From Neurospora crassa OR74A (Eukaryota; Ascomycota; Sordariomycetes; Sordariales; Sordariaceae), in NCBI RefSeq assembly GCF_000182925.2, contig NC_026504.1, positions 5,580,001 to 5,644,000 on the forward strand: a DNA stretch of 64,000 bases. The letters are read 5' to 3'. Shown in pieces: positions 56,928-64,000 of this stretch (the first letter of the stretch is position 1; every line of letters begins with the position of its first letter). Both the position numbers and the translations under genes were made by a program. The notes below the pieces were generated by a model. It did not search any database and was not told the origin of the DNA. It saw only the letters and a program-made list of their open reading frames with translations.

Positions 56928-59900
56928 GATGGCCTGGTTTGTGAATGGGGGACTCCGGCCTCGGTAGGGTCACGTCGCACTTGGTGTCGGTCAAGGTGAC
57001 ACGCGCCGGGATAGGAGGGGCTAGAGGATGGAGGGCTGGCGCAACGGCGGTCGAACTGCCTGGGCCACGAACAAGAACAAATCAGGGTCGCCTGTCTTGG
57101 AGGGGGGTGGTACACGATCCAGAGGAACAGCAAGTTTGCCCGGTGATGGTTTTTTGTTCCGGCAAAGAACCGAAGTGTGTAACAGAAGTCAGGAGCAGAA
57201 CGCGGGGAGACAGATTGAAGGCCCGATCCTGGCCACTGCGCGCCCACGGGGGCTTGGTGGTGTTGGGACAAGAAGTCTTCCTCGCCGAGACAAGCTGGTC
57301 TGAGGCTCAGGATATCATGACTGGTAGGTATGGTTTCGGGTCAGAAGTCGGTGGTGGAAGACAAAGGGTCCGTCGGCATCAGACTGGCCAAGCCGCCCCG
57401 CACTAGGAGAAGCTTTGGGGAAGTAAGAGCGGGGACTGTGAAGTTCGTAGCGTGGCGGATAACTTGGAGAAGGCGATTGTTTGTTGTTTCTCGTCAAGAC
57501 TTGTTAGGGGGGAGAAATACCCGGCGACCTAGACGACCTACTAGAACTAGAGTGTGGAATGATCAGTAACTAGCTCGCTGGGAACGGATCCATGGCGATG
57601 GACGCCAGCTTGGGCGCATTGGGAAAAGGCGCCTGAAGGCCGGAAGGGGCCAGGATTCGAATGAGAGTCGAGAAAGCGACCGGGGGTGGACAAAACGGGA
57701 GGGGTAGTCAGCAGCCAGCAGAGTAATCGATATTTGCTACCATAGAGGCTGGATTATGTACTTTGGGAGGCGTCGTTCAAGCGAACGGGACACGGCTCCT
57801 TGGGAACACTGTTTGTCCGGTCCATCCAACAAGAACAGGCCCAGCCTTTTTGCCAGTGTCCACTCACAGGTCCCTTTGCCTCATTGGTGCTGATGCTCGT
57901 TGTAAGACCTACACTAGAACTGCACGCAAGCAGCCCAGCCAGGAGCTCACTTGATTGAGGCAACTTGAAGCCAGTCGGCGCGCCCAGTGCTTGGGTGGGG
58001 TTCAAGGTCACAGCAGACGAACAGGGGGTCAGAGGAGGGAACTGAAGGACGATGGGATGAGCAGGGGTTTGGAAGGGACGTGAGGTACGGTCGGGTGTGT
58101 GTGTAGCTGAGGGTTCACCAAGCCCAAGTAGGGACCTCTGGAACATGGGGAGACTGAATAGCTTCAGAAAAGAAGACAGGGTATCCATCGATAGGCTGTG
58201 TCTTGACGAGAGCGGAAAGGATGGAAGACTGAAAAGACAAGAAGACATGAAGACAAGCACATTGTTGGAAAGTCACCTTGTACGACCCAAGAACGGCAGT
58301 GAAAAGTGACAGATGAGATGGAAGCGCCAGCCAGTGTCAGCATAAAGGATCACGCAGACTTGGCCCGAATAACTGAATTGTCTGATGAAAGTAGACTCCC
58401 CAAACTTCAGGCTTGTAACACAATGACGTGCCAAAGGGAGAAAGGCAGAATAGTTGGGCATGTCAGGTGGCCTGTGTCTCGTCAAGAATGCGCTGGCACT
58501 GCTCTGAGTGGTGACATGCCCGGGGTTACCCATGATATCCACGAGACCACCTAATATGAGGCCTTCTCGAACACTTGTTGATGAGATGAGACTGCAGACT
58601 GCCGACGCCGGAGGGATCTGTACTCATGCTGGCATAGGTAGGGCAGGGGAACATGGCCGTCTATATCATGATGGTTGATGGAGATATAACATACCTACTT
58701 TGTGAAGATGTCTAGAGTCGTTTGAGTTTGATGGAAGGAGTCCAGCCGGAATCGGGATTGGAAGCGGAGTCGGAAGACGGAGGTCAGGACGGCAATCGGG
58801 ATGGACGGAAGGTAAGCAACGGGACCTCAACCTTTCAGGTGGTTGAATTGTCGAACCAAATTGCCCGTAAGCCGGGTGGGGAAACACCGGGGTAGGTAAA
58901 GGTAGTTTGACTGATCACTCAGTTTTTCCTTGGTGGTTTTGTCGTAATCGTGATCGAGGGTGTATACTAGATTGTAGCACAGCAAGGTACTGTAGGCAGC
59001 CGAGGGCTGAACAGACTAGTAGTAGTCCCGTCGTAACGAAGGATCGTATGTAATCCGTGTGAAATATTGCCGCTGTCAATCAGGCGGAGGAAGTGCCCTT
59101 GCTAGGTAGGTTGTCTTTTGTCTGCCGGCGCGGGTTGAACGTGGGTAGGTTCCTGTTGACCCAAGGGGAGAATGTCTGGGGAAGTGCCTGGCAGCGCGCG
59201 GGACTGGAGGGAGGAGACTGGAAGACTGGAGTTCCTCCGTGTGGGGGGTCGAGTCGGGTCTCTCTGGGAACTTATGGATGGGGAATGGAATCCATCTGCT
59301 GCCGAAGAGGGGAGGGGGAGGAGTGCCTGGGTGCCTCCCTCCTCCCGTCTAGCCCGGGCCAGGCAGCGGGAGCCTGAGAGCCATGGCTCGACGGGCCAGA
59401 CGGGGTATGTAGCACGCGAGTCCACCATGCTAAGAGGGGCCGTTCTTGGTCCGACCCTAGCGTGCGATTGGGGTGCAACGGCCCCACCTTCCGGGGTCGG
59501 TCCCCTCGGGTTACATACCTCTCTACCTGGAGTAGGTAGGTGTATCGTATCGTTTTCCAGAATTACATTACCTCTCCTCTACACTACTACCAAGTACACT
59601 ATATCCGCCGACCTTCCATGTCTTTTATAGCCAACCGACGTCACGCCACTGTAGTATCTGGATGGACTAGATGAAAAGTGACATTCTGCATTGAACGACA
59701 GACGGGCCATGTGAAAGTGACGGGGTGCCATTTGTGCCTGACGCTATCGTGTGTTCTCGGCGGAATTGACGTGCCAACACGGCCGGCCGGCCTCCACTTC
59801 CCACGCGAATGGGAACCTGCAAGCTTACAGCCGGGCATAGGTATGATGACGATCCCTATGGGTCTCAGGGGCATCATATGTAATGCTTCTGTAGCATCTT

Positions 59901-62483
59901 TGCCGTACGAGATTTGGAAAAGGATTGACCTATATACAAGTGATATCCACTCATGCTGACAACAGGAGACCGGCCCGACATACTATGTAAAACCGAGAAT
60001 GCCAGGCTGTATGTGCCTGTGCTGGTGGGAATGATGGTGACTTGCTGAGGTGTTTATTTGGGTTCTTCTTTTGACATGATTTTGTTGGATCGGTAAGTAG
60101 TTCACTCAAGAGTCCACGACGTCTCTTTTCAGTCGCAACCCTCTGCAGTTGCGACCTCGCTTCCGTTGACGCAGAACGATGCATGCAGAAACGCAGGTCA
60201 TGCCTTCCAAAGTTGCGCATCCAACCGATGGAAAAAATGTGACGAGTAGTTTCTTGCTTGAGTACCGACACCACAGACCCAGGCTACCTAGGCATGAGAT
60301 TGATTGCATCACAGCTCAAGCCAAGTGTATGAATAGTAGTTAATCAATGTGATGACATTGGCCTAACGCAGCACTTCGAATAGTGTATCCTGTCAAAGTG
60401 GTGAAAGTTACAAAGAAAGGCCGTCAGTGAACATTCAGTGAGATGCTCGCCGAGCAAGGGTACCCTGCTGATATTGAGGAGTCCAGGTGGGGACTCCAAA
60501 TGTCTATTATCTAATTGGTCATCTTCTCATGAGCCCTGTCCATTTATTCCACCATCACTCACAATTAGATATCACCCGGCCCGTTAAATCTACGATGTTG
60601 ACCTGACAAATCCACGGTCCATTAGTATACTGCCGTCTTCAAAATTATTGTGTTGTTCTGGTAGGTAGAGGTATCTTGAATGGTACGAACCGGAAGAAGT
60701 GTCATGCTCACTGCGTGTGATTGGAACCCGACTCCTCGATCCTTGGCTGCTTCAATCGCGCCTTCTGCAGCAGCATACACATCACCCCTTGAAAGTTCGT
60801 TAGCGCGGGACTTTACTACACACTCTTCGCAACTTAACGAATATTCCACCTTTTTTGATGCAAGAAGTTGGTATCAACCAGATGCGTTTCGAATAGTTTA
60901 TACACTTTCTCCATTTTTTCGCTTTGAATGTGGTTGTCCCGTTATTTTTCTGTGAAGTCTCGCAAACCCCTGTCGTAAGAACCGCGCTAACAAACTTTTA
61001 AGCATTGATGTATATGTGTCGATGGTAGTCTGCAGGTGGGCCTTGGCCAGTCTCTCAGTCATCTTCACACTCATCAAGATATTCTGGTCCCGAACAGCCA
61101 AGAACAATCAAGGGTCTCATTAGACAGACAGTTTCCAAATGATGCCGCTGTCAGAACAGCACAAGTCAATAATTCGCAGCCTGACCGTGACGGACGACGC
61201 CCAAATATCAAATTAACTAACCATCACATCGTCACGGTACCTACGCGCCACCATTTTCGACACCTTGTAACATATATATATATATACCCGCGGAGCGACC
61301 CCCAACCCGAACGGACGGGTGAACCCCGAACCAGATTCTCCGATTTTAGGCGAACGGTTCGAGAAGGCTTACACGAATAAATGATGAGACAGGAACGTGG
61401 GATGCCATGCATCTTCCCCACAACTCACCATTCTTCAACTGAACAGAAGGAAGGCCGGGGCCATGTAGGGAGCTCGAAGGGGACAGGGACCGACACACCT
61501 CAAGGGCCAGAGACAACTTATGCCTCCAGAAATGTCGCGGCACAGCACTACCATCTCTCATAAGCGCCACTTTCGTCTCCCACTTGCAGCCAGCCAGCCA
61601 GCCATGATGCATGTCGACGGAAAAGGGAAGAGGAGCTGAGCGATATAAAATTGTCGTACCAGTAATCTGTGCTTATGCCAAACCGAACTTTGAACCAACC
61701 ATCAAAGTGGAACTGAGCTGTATCGACTCGACTCGACACATGCCTACATAGGTAGGACATCCTGCTAGATGGACGTTCTGGAAGCTCTCTCTTATGGAAC
61801 CTCAGCCCTGTCAAGCTTACCCTGACCATGCTTTTTGCACCTGGGATGAACCATGGACAACTGTTTATACCGCCAGGCTTGATGATTATCACATAGGAGA
61901 CTTCCAAAAATCCACACTTGGTCTCGATTTGACTATCTGTTGAGGTGACGCCCGAGAGTTGCCAGATTCAGTCCAGCGGCGGTCGTGATGATCCCGCTTC
62001 AGATTATATATGAGTACCTGTAGAGTTATACTCGATTCAAAACGCATACCCAAAACCGCATTTCACAGTTTTTGAGATTTTTTATTTCCACTGCGGGAGT
62101 CTCTTTTCTGCCGGACGCAATGCAATAGTAAAAGCAGGCTCGGCAGGGGCAGCATCGATGTGTCTTTCGTCTGAATCTCGGGGTCCACTTTTGAATGGCT
62201 GGCTGGATGGACTCGCGCGTCGCGTTCGTGGCAGACGTTTGGTCAGTCTTAACACTTTAACGGGCGGGGCCTAGGTATAGGTATACAAGTTCAGATCATT
62301 CCTCCATTTGTGAGGGGAAAGTGTGGCACTGGATTCAAGTATTGGCCATTCAGATAAGACGAAAATGCGCCCAGCCACACGCTATCGTCAAGTAGGTACA
62401 CTACGAGGAGAGGAGAGTCAAGTGTCGTCAGAGCTTTCCAGGGATCATCCGGCTCACCAGTAACCCGGTCACGCCGGGGGATG

Positions 62484-62518
<35 letters not shown>

Positions 62519-63107
62519 AGGACACACGCACTGCACGGCAGCTTGCTTAGTTGCTTGCGGCATTGCAGCCTGCCTGGGACGAATCAATCAATGTCAATCG
62601 GGCCTTGCTTAGGTTGCCCTGACTGCCTTGACTACTTACCTTGACTGCCCTGACAGCAGCCCTGGGGCGTGTGTGTGTGCCGGCCGGAGCCCAGGTTTCC
62701 TTACTTACTATTGCAATCTCTTCCCAACTTGACCTACGATTGCCCATCCCCAGATCCCAGCCCGCCCGCCCGCCCGTCTTTCCCGTCTCCAGTCCTCCTT
62801 CCCCTCTCACCCGACACCCAGGCACACTCCAATGCCACTTTGGGTCACCGCAACACCACCACCACGACTGCCTCAGAGCCGCCCACCACCACCACCTTGG
62901 ACCTTACGATGTGATCCAAAAGCCACTACGAATCGTACACACCATACTACTACCCAACCCGAAGCTCTCCTCTGCTCGATACCATAACCACCCACCGTTC
63001 CGATTTGACTGAAGTCTACGCGACAACCAGACGCTCCTCCAACCGATTCAGCCAGTCGACTCTGCGATCCGTTTCTCCTCGTCCGTAACAAAAACCTATA
63101 GTACGCC
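56928..63107. other. 6.2-kb divergent intergenic region
   Basis: Separates the zinc-finger gene (-) from SAP30 (+). No gene recognised. The first ~1.5 kb is GC-rich and may be a long leader of the zinc-finger gene. AT-richer DNA spans 60.3-61.3 kb, with a TA run at 61273-61285, and T30 lies at 62487-62516. From about 62,700 the plus strand turns C/A-rich as expected for the SAP30 leader. Minus-strand frames at 60622-60849 and 60898-61107 look protein-like but match nothing I know. Confidence 0.5.
62487..62516. repeat. T30 homopolymer
   Basis: Thirty T followed by GCAGG, so it resembles a polypyrimidine tract with an AG, though no exon is evident after it. Confidence 0.9.
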
Positions 63108-63890
63108 ATGGCACCACCAAGGAAGAACCAAAACCACGACGACAAGCAAGACACTCCCCACGAGGGAGGAGGCGGAGGAGCAGCAGCAGGAGGAGGAGGA
63201 GGAGGAACAGGAAAGAAGAATGGCCATACCGGAGGCACCAAGATGCGACGAGGCGCAAGTTCCACGGGCTCGAGTCTGCGTGAGGTGACCAACGCCGCCG
63301 CCGTTCTTGCCGCCGGTCCTACTTCGCATCCGCATCCTACGACGACGACGACGACGACGACGACAACAGCGTCGACGACCACGACAACCACAACAACACA
63401 ATCGGAGACAAGCAACTCAGGAGGTGTACGTCCAACCCCACCCAACCTATTCACCATTCCCAATCCCCCCCTCCAAACCGCAATTGACTTCCCCACTCCT
63501 CCCCTCCCATTGACCGTCCACAAGCTAACCTATCCCTCTTTCCCACAGCTCCAATGGCCCGCCTTCGAGCGCGAAGTCCTCCACGCCTACCGCCGAGCCT
63601 ACCGCCTACAAACCCCCACCGCCTACGCGAACCCCGTCCACCAATGGGTCCTCACCCAGCCAGGCAGCGTCGGGCTCTACTCGCCCACGATCGCGCGACG
63701 CAGGGAGTACCGCAGACAAAGCAAGGACCAGTTGACCAGCACGGTGCGCAAGCACTTTAATGGGCTGGGTGTCCAGGAGAACGATATCATTGTTGATTTT
63801 TTGCACAAGATCCGCACTACTTCGCAGGGGGTGCCGAAAAGAAAGGTGGTTAAGCCGCGGGAGTACATTACGTTGCCGGTGGAGGAGTGA
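63108..63890 (+). CDS. SAP30-like Sin3-binding subunit of histone deacetylase complex
   Basis: Two exons, 63108-63425 and 63549-63890, with a 123-bp intron (GTACGT, branch GCTAAC, CACAG), giving 219 residues. Exon 1 is low complexity: Gly/Ala run, GTKMRRGASSTGSS, then a poly-Thr stretch coded by ACG/ACA repeats (about 63335-63400). Exon 2 is the Sin3-binding domain: LQWPAFEREVLHAYRRAYRL, then VGLYSPTIARR, RRQSKDQLTSTVRKHFNG and GVQENDIIVDFLHKIR. SAP30 bridges Sin3 to the Rpd3-type deacetylase in the nucleus for repression. The intron has no in-frame stop and is a multiple of three, so the unspliced frame reads through as 260 residues; splicing is preferred because it puts LQWPAFE directly after a standard junction. 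Confidence 0.87.
   Translation: MAPPRKNQNHDDKQDTPHEGGGGGAAAGGGGGGTGKKNGHTGGTKMRRGASSTGSSLREVTNAAAVLAAGPTSHPHPTTTTTTTTTTASTTTTTTTTQSETSNSGGVRPTPPNLFTIPNPPLQTAIDFPTPPLPLTVHKLTYPSFPQLQWPAFEREVLHAYRRAYRLQTPTAYANPVHQWVLTQPGSVGLYSPTIARRREYRRQSKDQLTSTVRKHFNGLGVQENDIIVDFLHKIRTTSQGVPKRKVVKPREYITLPVEE
63346..63400 (+). repeat. (ACG/ACA)n triplet repeat coding poly-Thr in SAP30
   Basis: About seven ACG triplets, a short Ala-Ser break, and more ACA/ACC/ACG triplets, all Thr codons. Confidence 0.85.
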
Positions 63891-64000
63891 AGTGGATGAA
63901 TTGAGGAAGAGACATGGTTCGGGAAGGGAAGGTCTGATGGGACTCAGGACTCAGGGGAGGGAGGGAGGTACGGAAGCATCACAGCTAGCTAGCTAGGTAG

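Noticed and set aside
57754-58260. 168-codon minus-strand frame upstream of the C2H2 factor
   Set aside because: Leu/Ser/Pro-rich composition without a pattern; not conserved-looking.
60622-61107. Two protein-like minus-strand frames (DVYAAAEGAIEAAKDRGVGF; TERLAKAHLQTTIDTYTSML)
   Set aside because: Composition is suggestive but I could not join them by credible splice sites or name a family, so not called.
61548-61907. 119-codon minus-strand frame
   Set aside because: No recognisable motif and no splice-linked partner.
62487-62520. T30-GCAG as a 3' splice site
   Set aside because: No open exon-like sequence or known domain follows it within the expected range.
1-64000. CRISPR arrays, insertion sequences, intact transposons, 5S rRNA genes
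   Set aside because: I looked for regularly spaced repeats, transposase or reverse-transcriptase motifs and dispersed 5S genes and saw none.

Overview
The window looks like nuclear chromosome from a filamentous ascomycete, most likely a Sordariomycete close to Neurospora or Sordaria. The reasons are short introns (mostly 50-130 bp, GT..AG, with CTAAC/CTGAC-type branch sites), fungus-only protein families (F-box family, FlbE-like regulator, C2H2 plus fungal_trans factor), a nuclear intron-containing tRNA-Phe, wide gene spacing, and scattered (AGGT)n/(ACCT)n tracts in intergenic DNA. I see no CRISPR array, IS element, operon or intact transposon. Gene models are spliced by eye; family names come from recognised motifs, not from searches.

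Left part (0-25 kb): a partial homeodomain plus C2H2 transcription factor (-) runs off the left edge. It is followed by a single-pass PAN/apple-like membrane protein (-), a 1001-residue FlbE-like low-complexity protein (+), a PRPP synthetase of the insertion-bearing Prs1/Prs5 type (-), an XPG/Asteroid-type nuclease-like protein (+), deoxyhypusine hydroxylase (+), RNA polymerase I subunit Rpa12 (-) and the cohesin loader Scc2/Mis4 (+). DOHH and rpa12 are convergent; rpa12 and scc2 diverge from a 1.4-kb spacer.

Middle (25-41 kb): mainly non-coding, with long homopolymers and microsatellites. It holds one gene that is invisible to simple ORF finding: a ten-exon LaeA/TAM-type methyltransferase at 33.86-35.48 kb. 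The mitochondrial Yqey-like Aim41 follows at 37.3 kb.

Right part (41-64 kb): an HLTF/Rad5-like SNF2-RING ATPase (+), tRNA-Phe(GAA) with a 16-nt intron, peroxin Pex12 (-), a hotdog thioesterase with a long disordered N-terminus (+), a six-exon F-box protein (-), a C2H2 plus fungal_trans transcription factor (-) with a 6.2-kb upstream region, and the Sin3-binding subunit SAP30 (+).

Most genes are housekeeping: translation (DOHH, tRNA), rRNA synthesis (Rpa12), nucleotide supply (Prs), cohesion and repair (Scc2, SNF2-RING), peroxisome biogenesis (Pex12) and chromatin (SAP30). There is no pathway cluster. I did not find a clearly new system. The best leads are the hidden methyltransferase, the three-module DNA-binding factor, the stopless 3n introns, and an intron carrying complementary U17/A16 tracts.
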